Assembly (NCBI GenBank): GCA_947479185.1
Contig: CANJYY010000226.1
Span: 1-5,146 of the forward strand
Reading direction: 5' to 3'
DNA length: 5,146 nucleotides
Source of the DNA: Caulobacteraceae bacterium
GTDB taxonomy: Bacteria; Pseudomonadota; Alphaproteobacteria; Caulobacterales; Caulobacteraceae
Shown here: positions 1 through 4,603 of the stretch, in pieces
How the letters are laid out: every line of letters starts with the position of its first letter
Numbering within the stretch: the first letter of the stretch is position 1
Program-made: the position numbers and the translations under genes
Notes under the pieces: model-generated
What the model saw: only the letters and a program-made list of their open reading frames with translations
Told to the model about the DNA's origin: nothing
The model's database searches: none

Positions 1-758
1 AGCCGGTGCTGGCCATGGCGCTGGGCGCGGGCGAGACGACGCCGTTCCGCCTGACCGCCGCCTACACCGCCTTCGTCAACGGCGGCCGCCGCGTCGAGCC
101 GCATCTGATCGAGCTGGTCGAGGACCGGGAAGGGCGGGTCATCTACCGCGCCGACAAGCGCGACTGCCCGCGCTGCACCGCCGGCTTCGGCGGCGAGGAG
201 AGCCCGCGCATCGCCACGGCCGGCGAGCAGATCATCGATCCGGTCACGGCCTACCAGATCTCCTCGATGCTGCAGGGCGTGGTCCAGCGCGGCACGGCCA
301 CCCAGGCGCTGGCGCTCGGCCGCCCGGTCGGCGGCAAGACCGGCACGACCAACGAGTACCGCAGCGCCTGGTTCGTCGGCTTCACGCCGCAGATCGTCGT
401 CGGGGTGTTCATCGGCTTCGACGACAACCGCTCCCTCGGCGAGGGCGAGGCGGGCGGGGTCTCGGCCCTGCCGGTGTTCGTCGACTTCATGCAGGAAGCC
501 ATCAAGGGCGCGCCGCCTCTGGAGTTCAAGCCGCCGAAGACGGCCAAGTTCGCCATGGTCGGCGGCCAGCGCGAGGCGTTCCGGCCCGGCACCGAGCCGC
601 GGGGGCCGGTGGGTCCCGTCGCGCCCGTCAACGCCGCCGGCCCGGTGACCTACCAGAACGCCTGGCCCGGCGGACAGCTGAACACCGAGCAACCGCCGGC
701 CGCCGCCAAGCCGCCGCCGAAACCCAGGATCCCCGACGACCTGTCGGGATTGTATTGA
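1..758 (+). CDS. mrcA: Penicillin-binding protein 1A, C-terminal part (5' end outside window)
   Basis: Class A penicillin-binding protein, a bifunctional peptidoglycan glycosyltransferase/transpeptidase anchored in the inner membrane and acting in the periplasm. Only the last ~250 residues are present; the first whole codon is at 3-5. Visible are the family block GAGETTPFRLTAAYTAFVNG near the start and the third transpeptidase motif KTGTTN (336-353), followed by AWFVGFTPQ and GVFIGFDDN, typical of PBP1A. The glycosyltransferase domain and the SxxK and SxN motifs must lie upstream. After the catalytic domain comes a ~55-residue tail rich in Pro, Gly and Ala ending DDLSGLY, probably disordered. 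A CPRC pair (165-176) sits between the two conserved blocks. The gene ends with TGA, 46 bp before prfB on the same strand. The family call is firm; mrcA versus another class A paralogue is less so. The GTG at 6 and ATG at 15 are internal codons. Confidence 0.95.
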   Translation, partial: PVLAMALGAGETTPFRLTAAYTAFVNGGRRVEPHLIELVEDREGRVIYRADKRDCPRCTAGFGGEESPRIATAGEQIIDPVTAYQISSMLQGVVQRGTATQALALGRPVGGKTGTTNEYRSAWFVGFTPQIVVGVFIGFDDNRSLGEGEAGGVSALPVFVDFMQEAIKGAPPLEFKPPKTAKFAMVGGQREAFRPGTEPRGPVGPVAPVNAAGPVTYQNAWPGGQLNTEQPPAAAKPPPKPRIPDDLSGLY

Positions 759-764
759 GGCGAC

Positions 765-784
765 GCGCGGGGTAAGGCCCGCGC
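765..784 (+). other. Hairpin between mrcA and prfB
   Basis: A perfect 7-bp stem, GCGCGGG (765-771) with CCCGCGC (778-784), and a 6-nt loop, starting 6 nt after the mrcA stop codon. No T-run follows, so it is not a standard intrinsic terminator. It could still slow transcription, protect the mrcA 3' end, or lie in the prfB leader. The structure is seen; any role is inference. Confidence 0.4.
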
Positions 785-794
785 CCGCTTGATC

Positions 795-798
795 GGAG
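795..798 (+). promoter_or_regulatory. prfB ribosome-binding site
   Basis: GGAG lies 6 nt before the ATG at 805, a good Shine-Dalgarno distance. This supports initiation at 805, in the frame that later meets the TGA at 874, rather than at the ATG at 815 in the other frame. Confidence 0.75.
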
Positions 799-804
799 AC
801 TATC

Positions 805-1927
805 ATGAGACCGGATGTTGAGGCCGCGAAGGCCGACATCGAGCAGTCCGCCGGACTGCTCAGGAGGCGTCTTTGACTGGGATGCAGCCCTAAGACGCCT
901 GCACGAGCTGGACGCTCGTTCCGAAGACCCCACGCTGTGGGACAAGCCGACCGAGGCCCAGGCCCTGATGCGCGAGCGTCAGCAGCTGGCCGGCCGCGTT
1001 GAGGCCGTGCGCAGTCTCGAGCGTGACCTGGCCGACGCCGTCGATTACGCCGAGATGGCCGACGCCGAGGACGACGCCGACTCGCTGGAGGACGCGCGCG
1101 CGCAGCTGAAGACGCTCAAGGCCCGCGCCGCCAAGGCCGAGCTGGAGGCCCTGCTGTCCGGCGAGGCCGACGGCAACGACGCCTATATCGAAATCAACTC
1201 CGGGGCCGGCGGCACCGAGTCCTGCGACTGGGCCAACATGCTGCTGCGCATGTACAGCCGCTGGGCCAACGCGCACGGCTACAGCGTCGAGCTCGTGGAA
1301 GAGACCAGCGGCGAACCGGTCGGCATCAAGTCGGCCACGCTGCAGATCAAGGGCCCCAACGCCTACGGCTGGCTGAAGACCGAGGCCGGTGTGCACCGGC
1401 TTGTCCGCATCAGCCCCTATGACGCCGCCGCCAAGCGCCACACCAGCTTCGCCTCGGCCTGGGTCTATCCGGTGATCGACGACACCATCGAGATCGAGAT
1501 CAATCCGGCCGACGTGCGGACCGACACCTACCGGGCCAGCGGCGCCGGCGGCCAGCACATCAACAAGACCGACTCGGCCGTGCGCCTGACCCACATCCCG
1601 ACCGGCATCGCGGTGGCCTGTCAGGCCGGTCGCAGCCAGCACCAGAACCGGGAAGAAGCCTGGAAGATGCTGCGCGCGCGGCTCTACGAGATGGAGCTGC
1701 AGAAGCGCGAGGCGGCGGCCCAGGCCCTCGAGGACCAGAAGACCGACATCGGCTGGGGCCACCAGATCCGCAGCTACGTCCTGCAGCCCTACCAGATGGT
1801 CAAGGACCTGCGCACGAACGTCGAGACCTCCGACACCGCCGGCGTGCTGGACGGCGACCTCGACCAGTTCATGGGCGCGGCCCTGGCGCAGCGCGTCGGC
1901 GCGACGCGGGACGCGGTCGAGGGGTAG
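805..1927 (+). CDS. prfB: Peptide chain release factor 2 (RF2), programmed +1 frameshift
   Basis: RF2 recognises UAA and UGA in the ribosomal A site and triggers peptide release. The product is read from 805-873 (23 codons) and, after skipping one base, from 875-1927 (350 codons before the stop), giving 373 residues against 365 in E. coli RF2. The junction reads [18 protein letters not shown], which parallels E. coli DVLRGYL-DYDAKKERL. Domains in order: helical N-terminal domain; codon-recognition domain with S203-P204-Y205 at the place of the RF2 SPF tripeptide, followed by [13 protein letters not shown]; and the peptidyl-hydrolysis loop SGAGGQH with GGQ at 248-250. The residue matching E. 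coli position 246 is Ala, as in most RF2s, not the Thr of E. coli K-12. The C-terminal region [13 protein letters not shown] is also typical. The gene ends in TAG, which RF1 reads and RF2 does not. Expression is expected to be autoregulated: low RF2 leaves the TGA at 874 unread and favours frameshifting. Confidence 0.97.
841..861 (+). other. Perfect 9-bp hairpin next to the prfB frameshift site
   Basis: GAGCAGTCC (841-849) and GGACTGCTC (853-861) are exact reverse complements separated by GCC. The 3' foot of the stem directly abuts the AGGAGG at 862. It lies within codons 13-19 of prfB (EQSAGLL). The sequence is certain. That it folds in the mRNA and modulates frameshifting is inference. Confidence 0.6.
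862..877 (+). promoter_or_regulatory. RF2 programmed +1 ribosomal frameshift signal
   Basis: In the initiating frame the codons are AGG AGG CGT CTT TGA, followed by C. AGGAGG (862-867) is an internal Shine-Dalgarno-like element, separated by exactly 3 nt from the CTT slippery codon (871-873) and the TGA stop (874-876) in its UGAC context. This matches the E. coli prfB layout AGGGGG-TAT-CTT-TGA-C, with a closer match to the anti-Shine-Dalgarno sequence. The tRNA-Leu on CTT slips to TTT and decoding resumes at GAC (875-877). Without the shift, translation gives a 23-residue peptide. Confidence 0.96.
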
Positions 1928-1936
1928 GTCGGATTG

Positions 1937-1986
1937 CCCTCCCCTTCATGGGGAGGGTGGACGGGCGAAGCCCGGACGGGTGGGGA
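1937..1986 (+). repeat. Palindromic intergenic repeat, copy A
   Basis: About 50 bp made of two small hairpins: CCCTCCCC-TTCAT-GGGGAGGG (1937-1957, 8-bp stem) and CGGGC-GAA-GCCCG (1962-1974), ending in GGGTGGGGA. It starts 9 bp after the prfB stop codon. Copy B downstream is an inverted, slightly diverged version. From memory, this resembles a repeat common between genes in Caulobacterales. Because it forms GC hairpins just after prfB it may protect the 3' end or help end transcription, but there is no T-run. Confidence 0.75.
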
Positions 1987-2026
1987 GTCGGTCGCTACCC
2001 GGACGTATCCGGCGCGGCCCTTCATT

Positions 2027-2074
2027 TCCCCACCCTGTCGGCTTCGCCGACATCCCTCCCCATGAAGGGGAGGG
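2027..2074 (-). repeat. Palindromic intergenic repeat, copy B (inverted)
   Basis: Inverted copy of the repeat at 1937-1986. Its outer 21 bp (2054-2074) are the exact reverse complement of 1937-1957. The inner hairpin is TGTCGGC-TTC-GCCGACA (2036-2052), with compensating changes relative to copy A, so pairing is kept although the bases differ. It ends 14 bp from the bactofilin stop codon, so on the - strand it is the first structure after that gene. The pair of copies can also fold into one long hairpin across the convergent gap. Confidence 0.75.
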
Positions 2075-2088
2075 AGGTTGGTGAAGGA

Positions 2089-2589
2089 TCAGCCGACCTT
2101 GGGCGGGATGCCGAGGCTCTGGCTGTGCGGCGGCTGCGACTGCGGCGCGGGGGCCGGGTTGTGCTGCGGCTGCGGCGGGCGCTGGAACTTCAGGCTGCGG
2201 CCCTGGAAGAAGGCCCCGGTTTCCATCGCCAGCTGTTCGTGGGTGATGTCGCCGTCGACGTAGGCTGTCCCATAAAGACGCACCTGCTTGGCGGTCACCG
2301 AGCCGATCACGCGGCCGCGGATCTCGGTGGCTTCGGCATAGACCGAGCCTTCGATGTGGCCGGTGTCGCCGACCGTCAGACGGGCCACGCGAACATCGCC
2401 GCGGACCACGCCGTCGATCTGCAGTTCGCCGTCGCCAACGACGCCGCCCTCGATCGTAATCCCGTCACTGATAAGGGAAGCCACTTTCGGTCGCGCCTTG
2501 GGTTGCTCGGGCGCCATGGGGGCCGGCGCGGGCGCCGGAGCCGAAACGGCCGTGGGTTTGGGCGGGGTCTTACTCTGCTTGCTGAACAT
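2089..2589 (-). CDS. bacA: Bactofilin (BacA-like cytoskeletal scaffold)
   Basis: A 166-residue bactofilin, a polymer-forming, nucleotide-independent cytoskeletal protein lying on the cytoplasmic face of the inner membrane, where it positions cell-wall enzymes. The N-terminus MFSKQSK closely resembles the short membrane-targeting peptide of Caulobacter BacA. It is followed by a Pro/Ala linker (residues ~8-36, with APAPAPAP). The beta-helical core spans about residues 38-137: SLISDGITIEG, GELQIDGVVRGDV, LTVGDTGHIEGSV, EIRGRVIGSVTAKQVRLYGTAYVDGDI, HEQLAMETGAFFQGRSL. A Pro/Gln-rich tail (138-166) ends the protein. Length and layout match BacA of C. crescentus (about 160 residues). The start overlaps the end of the M23 peptidase gene by 20 bp, with a Shine-Dalgarno-like GAAGG 9 nt upstream inside that gene, so the two are almost certainly co-transcribed. 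In Caulobacter BacA acts in stalk peptidoglycan synthesis; the role here is inferred from similarity. Confidence 0.95.
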   Translation of the reverse strand: MFSKQSKTPPKPTAVSAPAPAPAPMAPEQPKARPKVASLISDGITIEGGVVGDGELQIDGVVRGDVRVARLTVGDTGHIEGSVYAEATEIRGRVIGSVTAKQVRLYGTAYVDGDITHEQLAMETGAFFQGRSLKFQRPPQPQHNPAPAPQSQPPHSQSLGIPPKVG

Positions 2590-3727
2590 ATTCGCCGGCC
2601 TTCAAGTATCGGTTGGGGTTCTGCGCCCGGCCATTGACCCACACCTCATAGTGCAAATGTGGGCCAGTCGACCGGCCGGTCGACCCCATCGATGCAATAC
2701 GCTGGCCAACTGTGACCCGCTGCCCGATCGAGACGTTGTAGCCGGCCAGGTGCGCATAGCGCGTCTTGAAGCCGCTGCCGTGGTCGATCTCCACGGTATT
2801 GCCGTAGCCCGACCGCCCGCCGGTGAAGGACACCACGCCCGGCGCCGTCGCATAGATCGGCGTGAAGTTCGAGCCCGGGAAGTCCAGACCCGAATGGAAC
2901 GCCGGACGCCGGGTGAACGGGTCGAGCCGCACGCCGTAGCTGCTCGACTGCGCCGCGGCGCTGGTCGGGCGGAAGAAGGGCAGGCCGCGCGCCGCTGTCG
3001 CCAGCGCGCGCATGTCGGACATGTTGGTCGCCGCGCGCTGGATGCGCTGGGCGAAGCTCTCGTCCACGTCCAGCACGGCCGCCAGGGCGCGCGGGTCGCG
3101 CGCCTCGATCAGCGGGCCGCCCAGGGCGCCGCCACGGGTGGCGTAGCTGTCTGGGTTGAGGCCCGCCAGGCGGAAGGCGAGGCGCAGGCGCTCGGCGCGG
3201 CTGAGGGCGTAGCTCTCGGCGGCGGTGATCATCCGCTCCTGGTCCATCAGCGTGTACTGCACGCGCTGGACCGGGGCGCCGCCGTTGATGCGGGGCTTGG
3301 CCGGAGCGAGGGCCCGGGCGGCGCCCGGGGCGCCGCGGAAACCGGAGTCGGTCAGCAGTTGGGCGAGGGCGGCGTGGCGCTTCTCGACGGAGTTGGCCAG
3401 TTCGACCAGCGAGCCGTCGGTCTGCGACAGCTGCTGCATGGCGCTGTTGAGACGGGCCTGGCGATCGGCGGTGACGCGTTCCCAGTAGGCGTCGCGACGG
3501 CCCAGCTCCTGGTCGGTGGCGCTGACCGACAGCGCGCTGACCAGCATGGCCGCGGTGCAGACGCCCATCCACAGGGCCGCCGCGCCGATGATCCCAGCGC
3601 CCATGATCTGTTTGCTGGTGGAGAGCACGAAGCCGCGCATCTCCCCGCCCGAGCGGATGTAGAGATGCCGTTCCGGAAACAGCTCCTCCAAGGCTCGCTG
3701 AATTCTGCGCAAGCGTGCTGTGGCCAT
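2570..3727 (-). CDS. Membrane-anchored M23 (LytM-type) peptidoglycan endopeptidase
   Basis: A 385-residue zinc endopeptidase expected to cleave peptidoglycan cross-links in the periplasm. Order: a cytoplasmic tail (1-40) with RRIQRALEELFPERHLYIRS, conserved in alphaproteobacterial M23 proteins; one membrane segment (about 41-66); an Arg/Gln-rich, probably coiled-coil stretch (72-125); a Pro/Ala linker; and a C-terminal M23 domain. All active-site residues are present: H278 and D282 in HSGLD, H326 in YAHL, H357 and H359 in HLHYE. It should therefore be catalytically active. I chose the ATG at 3727 because the conserved tail starts there. A TTG at 3790 would add 21 unconserved residues. The ribosome-binding site is weak (GGGGG before GCT-ATG). 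The gene lies upstream of and overlaps the bactofilin gene. In Hyphomonas the bactofilin partner LmdC is an M23 peptidase of this design, so a role as the bactofilin-positioned hydrolase is the best inference. Confidence 0.93.
   Translation of the reverse strand: MATARLRRIQRALEELFPERHLYIRSGGEMRGFVLSTSKQIMGAGIIGAAALWMGVCTAAMLVSALSVSATDQELGRRDAYWERVTADRQARLNSAMQQLSQTDGSLVELANSVEKRHAALAQLLTDSGFRGAPGAARALAPAKPRINGGAPVQRVQYTLMDQERMITAAESYALSRAERLRLAFRLAGLNPDSYATRGGALGGPLIEARDPRALAAVLDVDESFAQRIQRAATNMSDMRALATAARGLPFFRPTSAAAQSSSYGVRLDPFTRRPAFHSGLDFPGSNFTPIYATAPGVVSFTGGRSGYGNTVEIDHGSGFKTRYAHLAGYNVSIGQRVTVGQRIASMGSTGRSTGPHLHYEVWVNGRAQNPNRYLKAGEYVQQAE
2599..2603 (-). promoter_or_regulatory. Bactofilin ribosome-binding site inside the M23 gene
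   Basis: On the - strand GAAGG stands 9 nt before the bactofilin ATG (2589-2587), within the last codons of the peptidase gene. With the 20-bp overlap this suggests translational coupling between the two. Confidence 0.55.
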
Positions 3728-3794
3728 AGCCCCCGAACCCCGAGTTTCTCGGTGTGGGGCGATATGTGACGAAGACGGGGGAACGTGCAAGGCC

Positions 3795-3819
3795 CTTCGC
3801 GCGTGAGGCGTGCGCGAAG
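3795..3819 (-). other. 8-bp-stem hairpin in the M23 operon leader
   Basis: CTTCGCGC (3795-3802) and GCGCGAAG (3812-3819) are exact reverse complements with a 9-nt loop. The hairpin would lie in the untranslated leader of the M23-bactofilin mRNA, about 70 nt before the start codon. No T-run follows on the - strand. It may be a leader structure or a protein-binding inverted repeat. Confidence 0.45.
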
Positions 3820-3823
3820 CTAT

Positions 3824-3828
3824 GATTC
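3824..3828. promoter_or_regulatory. GANTC (CcrM-type) methylation site
   Basis: GATTC matches GANTC, the target of the cell-cycle methyltransferase CcrM in Caulobacterales. Other GANTC sites occur in this window inside genes and in repeat copy A, but this one lies 20 bp from a CtrA-like half-site in a promoter region, where GcrA/CcrM control is possible. The match is seen; the function is inference. Confidence 0.4.
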
Positions 3829-3845
3829 TGACCTTGTCAGGTCAG
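3828..3845. repeat. Inverted repeat CTGACC-N6-GGTCAG
   Basis: Perfect 6-bp arms (3828-3833 and 3840-3845) around TTGTCA. It sits next to the palindrome GGTTAACC, just downstream of the candidate M23 promoter on the - strand. It could be an operator for a dimeric regulator, which I cannot name. Confidence 0.4.
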
Positions 3846-3847
3846 GG

Positions 3848-3855
3848 TTAACCAT
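3848..3855 (+). promoter_or_regulatory. CtrA-like half-site TTAACCAT
   Basis: TTAACCAT is the half-site bound by the cell-cycle response regulator CtrA and related factors in Caulobacter. I see no second TTAA at the 7-nt spacing of a full TTAA-N7-TTAA box. It overlaps the palindrome GGTTAACC (3846-3853) and lies near the start point expected from the promoter at 3861-3887, where binding would repress. An 8-bp match by chance is possible. Confidence 0.4.
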
Positions 3856-3860
3856 GACGT

Positions 3861-3887
3861 GATCACAGCGCCAGTTCCTGAGGTCAA
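3861..3887 (-). promoter_or_regulatory. Candidate promoter of the M23-bactofilin operon
   Basis: On the - strand, TTGACC (3887-3882) fits a -35 element. About 13 nt further, GCTGTGATC (3869-3861) loosely resembles the Caulobacter housekeeping -10 element GCTANAWC. The -10 overlaps the 8-bp palindrome GTGATCAC (3859-3866). The leader to the ATG at 3727 would be about 125 nt. The -35 is good and the -10 imperfect. An alternative is the AT-rich stretch around 3907-3917. Confidence 0.35.
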
Positions 3888-4004
3888 CTTTGCCCGTCCA
3901 ACGCGAATATTTGAATGCGAGCGCGACGTTTTCGCAACAGTGACGATACCGATGGGTAACGACCCGTTACGGGCCTGTGGCGCGGCCGAATGTCGCCCTC
4001 GTGG

Positions 4005-4475
4005 TTAAAGGGCCCGGGCGGCGGCGAGGACCTCGGCCGCATGGCCCTTGACCTTCACCTTGCGCCAGATTTTGCGGATCACGCCCTGGCCGTCGATCAG
4101 CCAAGTCGATCGGTCGATGCCCATGTACTCGCGGCCGTAGAGGCTCTTCTGCACCCAGGCGCCGTAGCGCTCGATGACGTCGCTGTCGGCGTCCGAGCCC
4201 AGTTCAACGGTCAGGCCATGCTTCGCGCGGAACTTGCCGTGCTTGACGGCCGTGTCCTTGGAGACCCCGACCAGCACTGCGCCGGCGGCGTCGAACTCGG
4301 CCTTCGCCGCCGAGAAGTCGATGTTCTCGGTGGTGCAGCCGGGCGTGTCGTCCTTCGGATAGAAGAACAGCACGACCGTCTTGCCCTTCAGCGCCGACAG
4401 CGAGACGCGGCCCGTGTCGGTGGGCAGGTCGAAGTCGGGGGCGGTGTCGCCGATGGTCAGGTCAGTCACGGGCAT
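4005..4475 (-). CDS. bcp: Peroxiredoxin, BCP/PrxQ family, apparently 1-Cys
   Basis: Thiol peroxidase that reduces hydrogen peroxide and organic hydroperoxides in the cytoplasm; 156 residues, the usual family size. The thioredoxin-fold start IGDTAPDFDLP leads to the active-site segment FFYPKDDTPGCTTE, with T44 and peroxidatic C47. R122 in GIDRSTWLID is the likely third catalytic residue. The resolving cysteine that E. coli BCP has five residues after the peroxidatic one is replaced by I52, and no other Cys exists, so an outside thiol must regenerate the enzyme. At the annotated ATG (4475-4473) GGGAG is directly adjacent, with no spacing; the GTG two codons on (4469-4467) has GGGAG at 6 nt, so the true protein may begin MTDLTIGD (154 residues). 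It lies 128 bp downstream of tyrS on the same strand, with an inverted-repeat element between. Confidence 0.94.
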   Translation of the reverse strand: MPVTDLTIGDTAPDFDLPTDTGRVSLSALKGKTVVLFFYPKDDTPGCTTENIDFSAAKAEFDAAGAVLVGVSKDTAVKHGKFRAKHGLTVELGSDADSDVIERYGAWVQKSLYGREYMGIDRSTWLIDGQGVIRKIWRKVKVKGHAAEVLAAARAL

Positions 4476-4488
4476 CTCCCAATTCCGC

Positions 4489-4587
4489 TCATCCCGGCGA
4501 AGGCCGGGACCCAGGTGTTCTTGCGTTTTTCCCGCTCGCCCCGGGCTTTCCGGAAAGAAGCCTGGGTCCCGGCCTTCGCCGGGATGA
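4489..4587. repeat. 99-bp element with perfect 27-bp inverted arms
   Basis: Arms 4489-4515 and 4561-4587 are exact reverse complements over 27 bp, around a 45-bp centre. Each arm also folds alone as CCCGGC-N4-GCCGGG (4493-4508 and 4568-4583). The centre contains the 12-bp palindrome CTTTCCGGAAAG (4546-4557). The arm type (TCATCCCGGCGAAGGCC...) is, from memory, a widespread intergenic repeat in Caulobacterales and other Proteobacteria. It fills most of the tyrS-bcp gap, beginning 16 bp after the tyrS stop and ending 13 bp before the bcp ATG. No target-site duplication is evident. In RNA it could end or dampen transcription from tyrS into bcp, although no T-run follows. Confidence 0.85.
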
Positions 4588-4603
4588 ACGGCAGGTGTGG
4601 ATT

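Larger units (their letters stand above)
3728..4004. other. 277-bp intergenic region between bcp and the M23 gene
   Basis: I see no gene here. Read on the - strand, it holds a possible weak end-of-bcp hairpin (3956-3970, GTAACG-ACC-CGTTAC, no T-run), a candidate promoter (3861-3887), a cluster of palindromes (3795-3866) and a small hairpin (3740-3752, CCGAG-TTT-CTCGG) about 12 nt before the M23 start codon. It is less GC-rich in 3820-3960 than the flanking genes, as expected of a regulatory region. Confidence 0.7.

Noticed and set aside
815..874. ATG at 815 as the prfB start
   Set aside because: The residues it adds before the frameshift point do not resemble RF2, whereas the frame from 805 encodes LLRRRL up to the slip site, has GGAG at a good distance and ends in the classic CTT TGA C.
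890..1762. Long open frame on the - strand opposite prfB
   Set aside because: Its protein is a low-complexity Gly/Val/Leu/Ala string with no motif. It is a GC-rich shadow of prfB.
1948..2637. + strand open frame across the repeat and opposite the bactofilin gene
   Set aside because: It begins inside the palindromic repeat and runs antisense to a well-recognised bactofilin; the protein is Gly/Arg-rich without domain features.
2354..3769. 471-codon + strand open frame opposite the M23 peptidase
   Set aside because: The - strand encodes a complete M23 domain with all metal ligands. The + strand frame is compositionally biased (Arg/Ala/Gly/His) and has no recognisable domain.
3728..3790. TTG at 3790 as the M23 peptidase start
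   Set aside because: It adds 21 residues (MHVPPSSSHIAPHRE...) with no conserved pattern and covers a leader hairpin; the conserved tail begins at the ATG at 3727.
3956..3970. Hairpin GTAACG-ACC-CGTTAC as the bcp terminator
   Set aside because: The stem is only 6 bp and no T-run follows on the - strand, so I do not call it a terminator.
4489..4587. Insertion sequence or CRISPR unit
   Set aside because: There is no transposase, no direct-repeat/spacer periodicity and no target-site duplication. It is better described as an intergenic inverted repeat.
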